Position numbers and translations under genes: made by a program
In this document: piece after piece, positions 7,762 through 15,045 of the stretch
Layout: every line of letters starts with the position of its first letter
How positions within the stretch are numbered: position 1 is the first letter of the stretch
The notes under the pieces: generated by a model
Told to the model about the DNA's origin: nothing
The model's database searches: none
What the model saw: only the letters and a program-made list of their open reading frames with translations
DNA from: Bacteroidota bacterium
Lineage (GTDB): Bacteria > Bacteroidota > Bacteroidia > Chitinophagales > Chitinophagaceae
Length of the DNA stretch: 32,387 nt
Assembly (NCBI GenBank): GCA_030706635.1
Contig: JAUZOD010000045.1
Location: 1-32,387 of the forward strand
Direction of reading: 5' to 3'

Positions 7762-9438
7762 ATGCAAAGAAAACGATTTATAAAAATTTCGGGTTTTTCA
7801 GCCGCTTCCCTGTTCTTTACACGGACCAACGCGGAGAGCGGAGCTTCATACCAGGCGATGGGCTTTCCTTCGGAGGTCGCGATCCTAAGTTCAGGACAAT
7901 GGATGCGGCTGACCGGATCCGGTAATCAATGGACCGGCGGGCCGGTTAAAGTCAAGCTGGAACATGCCGGCGAATCGCTGACGGTCAGGATTCATGCTCC
8001 GGGCCTGGAATTAGAAAAGGTAAGGCTTGGCTGGAGCCGTGTTTTTCCGCCGGATGCAAAATACCTGGGGGATCATTGGGAAAGGTCCTATGGAGATCTG
8101 GCCTGGGAGCATGTTTCGGCCCGGCGCAAAGCGCCCTGGTACCTGCTGGTTCATGACGGACGTAAGACCTATGGCTTTGCAGTAAAAACCGGCGCCGCGA
8201 GTGTAGCCTACTGGCAGGCGTCGGGTCAGCAACTGGAGCTGTTTTTAGATACGCATTCCGGCGGTTCGGGTGTGGTGCTGGGGGACCGGACGCTTTTGGC
8301 GGCAACCATCGTCGCGATCGAAAGCAGGGCGGGAGAATCAGCTTTTCAGACCGATATCCGTTTTTGTAAAATGCTTTGTGATCACCCGGTGCTCCCGGAA
8401 AAGCCTGTCTATGGGATCAATGACTGGTATTTCGCCTATGGAAATAATTCCAGGGATCTGATCCTGAAGACCACCAGCTCGATGGCGGATCTGGCGCAGG
8501 ATGTTTCCAATCGTCCTTTTTCGGTAATAGATGATGGATGGTCCCTCCCTTCGGTCAGGGGCAACGATGAATATTGCTGGGGTGATGATTACAGCAAGTC
8601 GAATGCGAAGTTCGGCGATATGTCATCGGTGGCGGCAGAGATCAAAAAGCTGGGGATGCGGCCCGGTCTCTGGACCCGCCCGCTCCTGGCCAATAAGAAC
8701 GATAGCCCAACGGCGTTGATTCCGTTACGCAGTGATCAGAAGAACCTGAAGGAGCGGTCTCTGGACCCAACCCTTCCCGAGAACTTACAACGCATCGGCG
8801 ATATTATCAGACTTTATAAAGAGTGGGGATTCGAACTGATCAAACATGATTATTCCACCTATGATCTTTTTGGAAGATGGGGGTTTCAGATGGCGGAGGA
8901 AATGACTGCGCCGGGCTGGCATTTCAATGACCGGTCGAAGACGAATGCGGAGATCATCCTTCAGTTGTACCGAACCATCCGGAAGGCAGCCGGCAAGATG
9001 TATCTTATAGGTTGCAACACGGTCAGTCACCTCTCAGCCGGGATCTTTGAGCTCAACCGGATCGGGGATGATACCAGCGGCAAAGAATGGGCCCGGACGG
9101 TGAAAATGGGCGTGAACACGCTCGGCTTCCGTCTGCCCCAGCACAATGCGTTCTATGCGGCAGATGGGGATTGTGTAGGGATCACGACGGCCGTTCCCTG
9201 GAAGGAAAACCGGCAATGGCTTCAACTGCTGGCAGAGAGCAGCGCGCCGTTATTCATCAGTGCCCAGCCGGAAGCAATGGGTGCGGAGCAAAATGCAGCC
9301 GTAAAGAAATCTTTTGACCTGGCGGCCCGGGCACAACCACTTGGAATACCCCTTGACTGGCTCACGAACCCCAGGCCCGCCAAATGGGAGTTGAATGGAA
9401 GGACCGTTGATTTCGATTGGGCATATACAGGACAGTAG
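7762..9438 (+). CDS. Glycoside hydrolase of the GH27/GH36 (alpha-galactosidase-like) clan
   Basis: This 558-residue protein has a Tat-like or Sec-like leader (QRKRFIKISGF, with Arg-Lys-Arg rather than twin Arg) that suggests export. An N-terminal beta-domain is followed by a (beta/alpha)8 barrel from about residue 215 (PVYGINDWYFAYG; FSVIDDGW; MRPGLWTRPL). The likely catalytic pair is Asp363 in KHDYS as nucleophile and an Asp at 436-437 in RIGDDTSG as acid/base. This layout is known for clan GH-D enzymes that release alpha-linked galactose or similar sugars. The C-terminal beta-domain ends WELNGRTVDFDW, where relatives also end; the last five residues look like junction sequence, because another gene's tail begins in a different frame at once. 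The exact substrate is open. GC content is higher than in the neighbours. Confidence 0.85.
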   Translation: MQRKRFIKISGFSAASLFFTRTNAESGASYQAMGFPSEVAILSSGQWMRLTGSGNQWTGGPVKVKLEHAGESLTVRIHAPGLELEKVRLGWSRVFPPDAKYLGDHWERSYGDLAWEHVSARRKAPWYLLVHDGRKTYGFAVKTGAASVAYWQASGQQLELFLDTHSGGSGVVLGDRTLLAATIVAIESRAGESAFQTDIRFCKMLCDHPVLPEKPVYGINDWYFAYGNNSRDLILKTTSSMADLAQDVSNRPFSVIDDGWSLPSVRGNDEYCWGDDYSKSNAKFGDMSSVAAEIKKLGMRPGLWTRPLLANKNDSPTALIPLRSDQKNLKERSLDPTLPENLQRIGDIIRLYKEWGFELIKHDYSTYDLFGRWGFQMAEEMTAPGWHFNDRSKTNAEIILQLYRTIRKAAGKMYLIGCNTVSHLSAGIFELNRIGDDTSGKEWARTVKMGVNTLGFRLPQHNAFYAADGDCVGITTAVPWKENRQWLQLLAESSAPLFISAQPEAMGAEQNAAVKKSFDLAARAQPLGIPLDWLTNPRPAKWELNGRTVDFDWAYTGQ

Positions 9439-9566
9439 GCAACGAGGGGCGCGGCTACACCCAGGGGAAGCTTCCCAATAACTTTAAAGATACTCTTCCA
9501 AAAGAAGTTTCTCCCTCGGCCAAAGCAGTTTTTGAAAAGAACCTGGATGGGTATAAATTTCTTTAA
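9426..9566 (+). pseudogene. Orphan C-terminal tail of an unidentified gene
   Basis: Directly overlapping the glycosidase stop but in a different frame, codons from about 9426 read YRTVGNEGRGYTQGKLPNN and then FKDTLPKEVSPSAKAVFEKN, ending LDGYKFL and TAA at 9564-9566. The strong coding character with no start suggests the 3' end of a gene whose front was removed by a deletion that also trimmed the space after the glycosidase. I do not recognise the family. Confidence 0.5.
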
Positions 9567-9805
9567 ACCGCTGTCGTAAACCGGAGTGACCCGAAACCGG
9601 TAATTTAAATGGGGCCTTTTTCTTTCGAAGGGATAATAACTATAAAATATAGGTTTTCAATTGATTATCATTTAGTTCGGGTTATACTTTGCGAAAAGTA
9701 TGTTACTGACCAAATTATGACAAATTCGGTGTGGGAAAATGCAGATGAAAAGCGGCTAAACTGCGGCTGCCTCAACGGGGGCACCCGCACTTGAGCCGCA
9801 CTTAA
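9567..9805. other. Non-coding stretch after the orphan tail
   Basis: I see no gene here. A 61-codon open frame (9609-9794) has no family resemblance and ends inside the tandem repeat, so I treat it as chance. The right end holds the start of an 11-base tandem repeat. Confidence 0.4.
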
Positions 9806-9817
9806 GCCGCACTTGAG
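9785..9817. repeat. Three tandem copies of an 11-base unit
   Basis: The unit CCGCACTTGAG occurs at 9785-9795, as CCGCACTTAAG at 9796-9806, and again at 9807-9817, with one mismatch in the middle copy. The array sits at the broken 5' edge of the GMC oxidoreductase remnant and may mark the breakpoint or slippage there. Confidence 0.8.
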
Positions 9818-10121
9818 TGTGAAGAATCGCTCCTAAAACAGCTTTCCGGCTCACTTTCTAAAGATATCCTGGAACAGGGAATGCAAATGCTCACCAGCGC
9901 CGGATTCAGCAACATCCGTGCTTTTGATAATCACGCACCGCTTGGTCATGGTATCCATGAAATGGGGACGGGCAGAATGGGGAGAGATCCAAAAACATCC
10001 CTGCTGAACGGATTTGATCAGATGCATGCAGTTAGGAATGTCTTTGTCTTTAACCTGTATGGCTCTAACCGTAAGAGCTGCTGATCATGCAGTGCACGAA
10101 TTGAAAAAGGGGAATATTTAA
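9806..10121 (+). pseudogene. GMC oxidoreductase remnant (C-terminal part with internal deletion)
   Basis: The frame from about 9806 contains [20 protein letters not shown] and [11 protein letters not shown], the conserved C-terminal end of Bacteroidota GMC (glucose-methanol-choline) flavin oxidoreductases. After NVFV the frame breaks. From 10047 a second frame reads [19 protein letters not shown] and KKGNI to TAA at 10121, which is the normal end of the family. Intact members have TDGACMTSSACQNP between NVFV and SLTYMALT, so about 44 bases are gone. The loss shifts the frame and removes the active-site Asn that pairs with the catalytic His. The front of the gene, with the FAD-binding part, is also missing. 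The gene is dead. Intact relatives oxidise sugars or alcohols. Confidence 0.88.
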
Positions 10122-10185
10122 TTTCCTGCCGGTTGCATCATTCTTGCGTTCGGCTTCACTGCCGGGGGGTTTGATGCCGTTAGTT

Positions 10186-10848
10186 TTACATTACCGCAAT
10201 CGTGTAAGATGCCATTAACCTGTCTTTTTTATTCTTAGTCACCTTCATCAGCAAGGTATCGTGTCTGCTCGTGTCTTTATCAACCTTTAATTCAAAATCC
10301 TGCAATACGGTAAGGGGGTTCGCACCCTTTGGATATAACGGAGATCGATAAACCTCACTTTCAATGTCTTTTGGGAAAAAGAAATTCGTAGTTAATACGG
10401 TCGTACTCCCGATATGAACTTTGGCGTGTAAATGCGTAATCCTTTTGGCATACCAACCCGGGAAGATGGATGTAAATTTGCATTCTCCATCCTTGTTGGT
10501 TTTTTGATAACCCCTGAGCCAGGTTTGCCCAATGCTGTTTTCGTTATCAAAGTCGGAATAATGACCTTCTGCATCACATTGCCAGATATCTACAAGAGCA
10601 TCCTTTATAGGCATGCAATTTTTGTCCTCGACCCTGAAAATATAATCAATGGGAATTCCTTTTTTATTTTCCGTGATGTCAATTCTGTTGAGATGTTCAT
10701 TTTTATAATAAGGGCCTTCAGGAACCGGAGGCGTGACCGGATCGTTGCAATTTGTATATGCCGTTAATTTTGGCTTTCCTTTCGCAGACGGGAAAATAGT
10801 ACTCATGAAAGACAATCCGATCAGGGAGAGAAACTTGTTTCTATACAT
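10186..10848 (-). CDS. Intradiol ring-cleavage dioxygenase-like protein
   Basis: This 220-residue protein has an N-terminal hydrophobic leader (residues 1-22), so export is likely. The dioxygenase core follows: PVPEGPYY, VDIWQCDAEGHYSDF, WLRGYQKTNKDGECKF, FPGWYAKRITHLHAKVH. All four Fe(III) ligands of protocatechuate 3,4-dioxygenase and catechol 1,2-dioxygenase are present as Tyr97, Tyr133, His139 and His141. These enzymes open catechol rings between the two hydroxyls. Exported single-subunit members are common in Bacteroidota and their substrates are mostly not established. No other aromatic-degradation gene is nearby. It is intact although remnants lie on both sides, and convergent with the GMC remnant. 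Confidence 0.88.
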   Translation of the reverse strand: MYRNKFLSLIGLSFMSTIFPSAKGKPKLTAYTNCNDPVTPPVPEGPYYKNEHLNRIDITENKKGIPIDYIFRVEDKNCMPIKDALVDIWQCDAEGHYSDFDNENSIGQTWLRGYQKTNKDGECKFTSIFPGWYAKRITHLHAKVHIGSTTVLTTNFFFPKDIESEVYRSPLYPKGANPLTVLQDFELKVDKDTSRHDTLLMKVTKNKKDRLMASYTIAVM

Positions 10849-10918
10849 TTTGGCAATCTTTAAATTTAAAAATACCGGCGGCTAACTAATATACTCACTT
10901 TCCTGCACCAACACCGCC

Positions 10919-11351
10919 GTCGGAGAACATTTTTTCAATAGAGAACGGAATCCCTGGCCGCGGGTTGCTGAAATATATAAAATGCATCAGCTGCAAAAGG
11001 ACAAGCCATGGCCTGATGATTCTTTAAGGTATTACAAAAGGGTAATGCAGCAACGCGATTCGTTGTCAATTAATCGGGTGCTTACGGCTGAAAACCTGGT
11101 TACTTCAACGGATGATCAGGGGAGATCTTTATTCTTTACCGGCCAGGCTTAATGTGACGTACAGGAGAAAAAGAAAATTGGACAAAGAAGTTCAGAAGTC
11201 AACCATTTATTTGGTTACTCCCGCACCCGTTCAGATTGAAGAAAATGGCTATTACGATTCGCCGCTGGAAATTTTCACCATGGGGTATTGGGCTAAGTCT
11301 CAGAAATTAGCAAACATATTGCCCTTTGACTATTGGCCTGAGCCGGAATAA
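10919..11351 (+). pseudogene. Frameshifted remnant of a carboxypeptidase-regulatory-like protein
   Basis: One frame, open from about 10886, reads NPWPRVAEIYKMHQLQ, DDSLRYYKRVMQQRDSLSIN and VLTAENLVTSTDDQ and then stops at 11150-11152. Near 11112 the coding sense moves to another frame: YSLPARLNVTYRRKRKLDKE, IYLVTPAPVQIEENGYYDSP and MGYWAKSQKLANILPFDYWP, ending at 11351. Joined, they look like the C-terminal half of a Bacteroidota surface protein of the carboxypeptidase-regulatory-like type, whose members close with a similar TPAP...GYW...LP..Y pattern. That family call is from memory of the pattern and is moderate. The frame change of one base (or minus two) and the missing front show decay. 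The second frame could still be translated from an ATG at 11112, giving 79 residues. Confidence 0.5.
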
Positions 11352-11467
11352 ACCTTCGGATCACCGGGCAATGCCTCCCCAGAAAATTTGTACAAAAGTG
11401 CAAATATTTAGTATGTGGTATGGATTATGTGTTATAGGGCGGGATGTCTCCACTAACCGGATCAAAT

Positions 11468-12025
11468 ATGGAAATCATTAGAAGCATTCAGAACAGAATA
11501 TTCGAAATACGGGGCGAAAGGGTGATGCTGGACAGGGATTTGGCGGCCTTGTATGAAACCGAAACCAAGTCGCTCAACCTTGCGGTGAAGCGGAATTTAA
11601 AGCGGTTTCCCAAGGATTTCATGTTCCAGCTTACCAAAGAGGAGTATGAAAGTTTGAGGTTGCAGATTGAAACCTCAAAAACAGGAGATTCTTTGAGGTT
11701 TCAATCTGAAACCTCAAAGGGAAGAGGCGGTACGAGGTATTTGCCCTATGCCTTTACCGAGCAGGGCGTCGCCATGCTAAGCGGAGTCTTAAATTCCGAA
11801 AGGGCGATCAATATGAATATTGCCATCATGCGGACGTTCATAGAGATAAGGCGTTTGAGTCTTCATCAAATGGACCTGAGATCCCATCTCAAGAGCATCG
11901 TGGATCATTTGGGTGAGCATGATATACAGTTAAACCAGATTTATGACGCTATGGAGAATCTTTTAGATGACAAAGTCGCTCAAAAAAAATGGGAAGACAG
12001 GGAAAGGATTGGATTCAGGAAATAG
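11468..12025 (+). CDS. ORF6N-domain (phage-type) DNA-binding protein
   Basis: The start at 11468 gives 185 residues beginning MEIIRSIQNRIFEIRGERVM. An ATG 8 codons upstream is possible but adds a non-conserved tail. Residues 8-100 fit the ORF6N domain: MLDRDLAALYETETKSLNLA, KRNLKRFPKDFMFQLTKEEY, then YLPYAFTEQGVAMLSGVL. ORF6N is found in phage antirepressor-like proteins and in chromosomal copies of unknown role, and is thought to bind DNA. The C-terminal part (110-180) is helical. Between the two conserved blocks lie two 13-residue units (LRLQIETSKTGDS and LRFQSETSKGRGG) that correspond to tandem palindromes in the DNA. No integrase or other phage gene is beside it, so it looks like a chromosomal domesticated copy. 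Confidence 0.9.
   Translation: MEIIRSIQNRIFEIRGERVMLDRDLAALYETETKSLNLAVKRNLKRFPKDFMFQLTKEEYESLRLQIETSKTGDSLRFQSETSKGRGGTRYLPYAFTEQGVAMLSGVLNSERAINMNIAIMRTFIEIRRLSLHQMDLRSHLKSIVDHLGEHDIQLNQIYDAMENLLDDKVAQKKWEDRERIGFRK
11653..11719. repeat. Two tandem palindromes inside the ORF6N gene
   Basis: The second copy is a perfect inverted repeat with 13-base arms: CTTTGAGGTTTCA at 11691-11703, a 3-base loop, and TGAAACCTCAAAG at 11707-11719. The first copy has 12-base arms at 11653-11664 and 11668-11679 with one mismatch and also a 3-base loop. The copies are 39 bases apart, a whole number of codons, so gain or loss of a unit keeps the frame. Confidence 0.9.
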
Positions 12026-12083
12026 CCTGCCGACCTGGTACTATGGGGGGCATTATCTTTGCATCCGCATTCAAAAAGAAGAC

Positions 12084-12233
12084 ATGATCCGAAAATTAAA
12101 ATCCGGAGAATACCGGTTATATTCCCGGAAAACTGATCCTAAAACGAAGAAACGGCGTAACCTGGGGACGTTCAGCAGTATGCAAGCCGCGAAAAAGCAC
12201 GAGCGGGAAATTCAATATTTCAAACGGCATTGA
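12084..12233 (+). CDS. Small basic protein resembling an Arm-type DNA-binding domain
   Basis: The 49-residue protein starts at MIRKLKSGEYRLYSRKTDPK and ends KHEREIQYFKRH. The open frame extends further upstream, but that part overlaps the ORF6N gene and has no family character. The pattern YRLYSR..DPKT.KRRNLGTF...AA.KHER..QYFKR is one I know from many bacterial genomes as a short conserved protein. It resembles the three-stranded Arm (AP2-like) domain of tyrosine integrases, with basic and aromatic residues and a final helix. DNA binding is inference. It lies 58 bases after the ORF6N stop, and the two may be transcribed together. Confidence 0.65.
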   Translation: MIRKLKSGEYRLYSRKTDPKTKKRRNLGTFSSMQAAKKHEREIQYFKRH

Positions 12234-12249
12234 TGCTGCGTCGGTCAGT

Positions 12250-12663
12250 TCATTCGTGAACTGCTTCTCCCCGGCCCCAATTATGGTCATTTTTTGCGCA
12301 AAGGATGATCTGATTGATATTCTTTTCAATCAAAGTTCTCATGGCCATGTTTAACATCCATTGGGAATTCGCCTTCGGCTCGAATACATAATCTTCGTTT
12401 GCCTGATAAATGGGCTCGAAGCTGACAGAATCTTCGACGACGATTTTTAAAGTGGTTATGTTTGGCACAGCCTTAAAACCAACTTCTGTTTTAATGATGT
12501 AATCAGACATGAGGGGTGACTTCGTAACAAATTGTGATGCCTTGAGCAAATCTGCCTGAATTGATTTTTCTGCCCTGTTACCGGATTCTACAAAAAAAAA
12601 TCTTTGCGCATGGGAAACATACACGCTGGTGACTAAAACCAGCAGAAGTATTATTTTTTTCAT
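12250..12663 (-). CDS. Secreted protein of unknown function
   Basis: This 137-residue protein has a clear signal peptide (MKKIILLLVLVTSVYVSHAQ, cleavage after Ala-Gln or just before it). The mature part starts RFFFVESGNRAEKS and contains SPLMSDYIIKTEVGFK and LKIVVEDSVSFEPIYQANED. This resembles small exported proteins that measure or mirror a cellular attribute, but I cannot name a family. It has its own promoter (12719-12748) and is convergent, with a 16-base gap, to the small basic protein at 12084. Confidence 0.75.
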   Translation of the reverse strand: MKKIILLLVLVTSVYVSHAQRFFFVESGNRAEKSIQADLLKASQFVTKSPLMSDYIIKTEVGFKAVPNITTLKIVVEDSVSFEPIYQANEDYVFEPKANSQWMLNMAMRTLIEKNINQIILCAKNDHNWGRGEAVHE

Positions 12664-12718
12664 TTTTATCCGGTTGCTGTTAAAATGCCCGTTGAAGGGG
12701 CTTGGAAATCCTGCAGCT

Positions 12719-12748
12719 TAAAGTTAATAGAATTTCCGCCTTATTCAA
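12719..12748 (-). promoter_or_regulatory. Bacteroidota-type promoter for the secreted protein at 12250-12663
   Basis: Read on the minus strand, TTG (complement at 12746-12748), exactly 19 bases, then TAACTTTA (complement at 12719-12726) matches the TTG-N19-TAnnTTTG consensus with one mismatch in the last base. The predicted start of transcription lies about 50 bases before the ATG at 12663. Confidence 0.65.
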
Positions 12749-12787
12749 TTTTTAAGGCCATAACAGGACATCTGATCCTTGGAGGTT

Positions 12788-13219
12788 TTATAATTTATTG
12801 ATGGCGGCAATCATTTGATCAGCTTCCATCTGCTGAAAATTAGTCAGCCCGCCGTCAAAAGTCAGTGTATACCATACTCCTTCTTTTTTATTCAGGTCAA
12901 CCCTTTTGATGGTATAATCCCTAAACTCTGCTACGTCTCCCGTATTGCCGGTCTTCAGGGTAGACAATCCCTTTTGGAAATATTTCAATTGTTCTAAACT
13001 GCCAAACCGCAGGGTCTTCATGATTTTTGCATTTGTATATTCCTGCGTACGGAATGACAATACATAACTCGTGTCTGTTGCTTTTGTAATTTTTTGGAGA
13101 TTTATTGGCCATGTGTCCTGCCGCAATTCGAGCAAATTGGTTGTAGATATATTGACAATTTTAAACTGTGCCTTTCCGAAGAAGGGAATGAATAAGGATA
13201 TCCAAATGAGTTTTTTCAT
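12788..13219 (-). CDS. Secreted protein of unknown function
   Basis: This 143-residue protein has a signal peptide (MKKLIWISLFIPFFGKAQ). The mature part has alternating polar and hydrophobic residues that suggest a mixed alpha/beta fold: INLQKITKATDTSYVLSFR, FGSLEQLKYFQKGLSTLK, YTIKRVDLNKKEGVWYTLTF, QQMEADQMIAAINKL. No cysteine or catalytic motif stands out and I do not recognise the family. It is followed on the same strand by the secreted protein at 12663, which has its own promoter, so the two need not be co-transcribed. Confidence 0.75.
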   Translation of the reverse strand: MKKLIWISLFIPFFGKAQFKIVNISTTNLLELRQDTWPINLQKITKATDTSYVLSFRTQEYTNAKIMKTLRFGSLEQLKYFQKGLSTLKTGNTGDVAEFRDYTIKRVDLNKKEGVWYTLTFDGGLTNFQQMEADQMIAAINKL

Positions 13220-13537
13220 ATCAATGATTTGTTTTAAGTGTGGTATATAAGTTTTGTGTATTTCTGCCGGTATCGGACAAATGATATCCGGAGTTCACCC
13301 AATTTGAACTAGGGTATAACGACTAAAAGCGCGATGTATTATGAATCGCTGCTTGAAATTTCACTTATAATGTAAAAGGGACTTGACGAGTCGAAATTAA
13401 TTGAGCGATAAGTATTTACATCTAAATTAGACAGCCTTGAAATGCGTGCCGATTATTCGGATTGGTCCCGGGTTGGAAGGCAGAAATTTTTGTTAAAATT
13501 GCGATTGCCTTTGAGGAGAGTAATCAATGAAGAAGGT
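13220..13537. other. Gap of 318 bases without a recognised gene
   Basis: It should hold the promoter of the secreted protein at 13219, but I find no clean TTG-N19-TAnnTTTG match. I see no hairpin of note and no coding stretch that continues the PIG-L remnant on its right side. Confidence 0.4.
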
Positions 13538-13726
13538 TCAAAGGCCCTTGATATTGGCCCTTTCTGCTTTTGGATCCATCGGCCAGTGGATAAAAAGAAT
13601 ACCGGGCTTTTCTGACAGGATCAGCTTTTCCATGCGCTCAATTTGTTTTTTATTTAATTCCGTATTGGCATCGATCTGACCGGCGAAAATGGCCCTGGGC
13701 GGGCGCGCTATAGCTTCCTCAAGCAT
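13538..13726 (-). pseudogene. Fragment of a PIG-L family deacetylase
   Basis: The 62 residues contain FAGQIDANTELNKKQIERME and LSEKPGILFIHWPMDPKAER. This matches the middle of PIG-L/LmbE-type deacetylases, which have GQIDG.TE.N followed by PD.VFTHWP.D.H.DH. In intact enzymes the His and Asp residues of that motif bind the zinc ion; here the final part reads DPKAERANIKGL, so they are lost. The N-terminal part with the first zinc motif (HPDD) and the C-terminal part are missing. The remnant cannot be an active enzyme. A promoter-like TATATTTG with a TTG 20 bases before it lies just upstream (about 13735-13765). Confidence 0.7.
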
Positions 13727-13760
13727 TCAAATATATTCCTTTCATGTCCCTCTCTCAAAC

Positions 13761-15032
13761 TCAGCACTTTTTCATTTTCCGATCGAGTAGATCCGATATT
13801 GCCTGGGATTTGACAAGGGTTTTTGCCTTTCTGAAATTTTCCAAAGCGTCCTCTTTTTGGCCTGTCTGGAAATAGAATTCTCCCAGGGAAGCATATAGCA
13901 GGTAATAATTTTCCAGCGCCTTTCTGTTTTTCAGCTCATTAAGGCAACGAATGGCAGCCGCAGGACCGTCCTTTTTTCCGACAATAATGGCCAGGTTCAG
14001 TTTAATTACCGAAGATGGCTTCAGTTTCTCCAGGGCAGAATAGTAGGTATGGATCTTGGCCCAATTGGTTTCACTAAAACTCGGCGCCAGACAATGTTCC
14101 GCAGCAATCGCGGCCTCCAGGTGGTAAGTGGTTGCTGAATTTCCGGTAGCTGATTGAACGAGATATTCAAAACCCTGTGCAATCAGCTCTTTGTTCCAAA
14201 GCGCCCGGTCCTGATCTTCCAGTATAATCAGGTCGTTATTATTGTCAATCCGGGCGTCAAAACGGGCAACGTGAAAACACATGAGTGCCAGCAGGGCATA
14301 AATAGGGGAATACCCGGCAGTGACCGGCGTACCGACCAGCAGCGTGGCCAGTCGCATGGCCTCCAGGCACAGGTCTTTGCGGATGGTCAACCTATCCCCG
14401 GGGGCATTATACCCTTCATTGAATAATAAATAGATAACCAGTAAAACGGAATCCAGCCGCTTCATCAGATGCTGACCGCTGGGGACCGTGAAATCAATTT
14501 GCTCATTCCGTATCTTTTCCCTGGCCCGGTACAGCCTTTTATTGATGTTGGATTCTGTTGCCAGCAAGGCGGTTCCGATTTCTGCAATACTAAAACCACA
14601 AAGGGTCTTTAACGTGAACGCGATCTGGGCTTCGGCAGGCAGAGCAGGGTGACAACAGGTAAATATCATCCGGAGCTGACTGTCCTTTATTTCATCTTCG
14701 AGAAAAACATGGTCCATGGTATAGGACGCGGTCCATTCGGACTTTAAGAGGGCGTCCATATCTGAGGCAAATGAACGGAAAAGCCTGTCCCTTTTTATCG
14801 TATTGATGGCTTTCCGCTTGGCGACGACCATCAGCCAGCCCGCGGGATTGCCCGGTATCTCACCCTGGCTCCAGTCTTTTAATGCCTGGTGCATCGTATC
14901 CTGAAGCACATCTTCCGCCAGTTCCAGGTTGTGTATACCGAACAGACGGGTTAAAATAGCAACCATCCTCCCCGCTTCCTGGCGGAAAAGATGGTCGATT
15001 AAGGATTGAACATCCCGGGATGGAGAAAGCAT
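13761..15032 (-). CDS. ECF42-type RNA polymerase sigma factor
   Basis: This 423-residue protein is much longer than a normal extracytoplasmic-function sigma factor. Region 2 is at about residues 10-80 (LAEDVLQDTMHQALKDW; NPAGWLMVVAKRKAINTIKR). Region 4 is at about 125-175 (AFTLKTLCGFSIAEIGTALL and ESNINKRLYRAREKIR). The remaining 240 residues are helical repeats, from RLDSVLLVIYLLFNEGY through the TPR-like end YASLGEFYFQTGQKEDALEN. This is the ECF42 layout, in which the C-terminal extension takes the place of a separate anti-sigma factor. Such sigma factors are usually next to a YCII/DGPF gene, as here (13 bases away). They drive transcription in response to signals that are poorly known. The order on the minus strand is DGPF gene first, then sigma. 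Confidence 0.92.
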   Translation of the reverse strand: MLSPSRDVQSLIDHLFRQEAGRMVAILTRLFGIHNLELAEDVLQDTMHQALKDWSQGEIPGNPAGWLMVVAKRKAINTIKRDRLFRSFASDMDALLKSEWTASYTMDHVFLEDEIKDSQLRMIFTCCHPALPAEAQIAFTLKTLCGFSIAEIGTALLATESNINKRLYRAREKIRNEQIDFTVPSGQHLMKRLDSVLLVIYLLFNEGYNAPGDRLTIRKDLCLEAMRLATLLVGTPVTAGYSPIYALLALMCFHVARFDARIDNNNDLIILEDQDRALWNKELIAQGFEYLVQSATGNSATTYHLEAAIAAEHCLAPSFSETNWAKIHTYYSALEKLKPSSVIKLNLAIIVGKKDGPAAAIRCLNELKNRKALENYYLLYASLGEFYFQTGQKEDALENFRKAKTLVKSQAISDLLDRKMKKC

Positions 15033-15045
15033 GATCTGAAGGGGA

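Noticed and set aside
9609-9794. Small plus-strand open frame between the orphan tail and the GMC remnant
   Set aside because: It has no family resemblance or promoter and ends inside the 11-base tandem repeat.
11468-12233. Prophage or integrative element around the ORF6N gene
   Set aside because: No integrase, portal, terminase, tail gene, attachment repeat or adjacent tRNA gene is visible.
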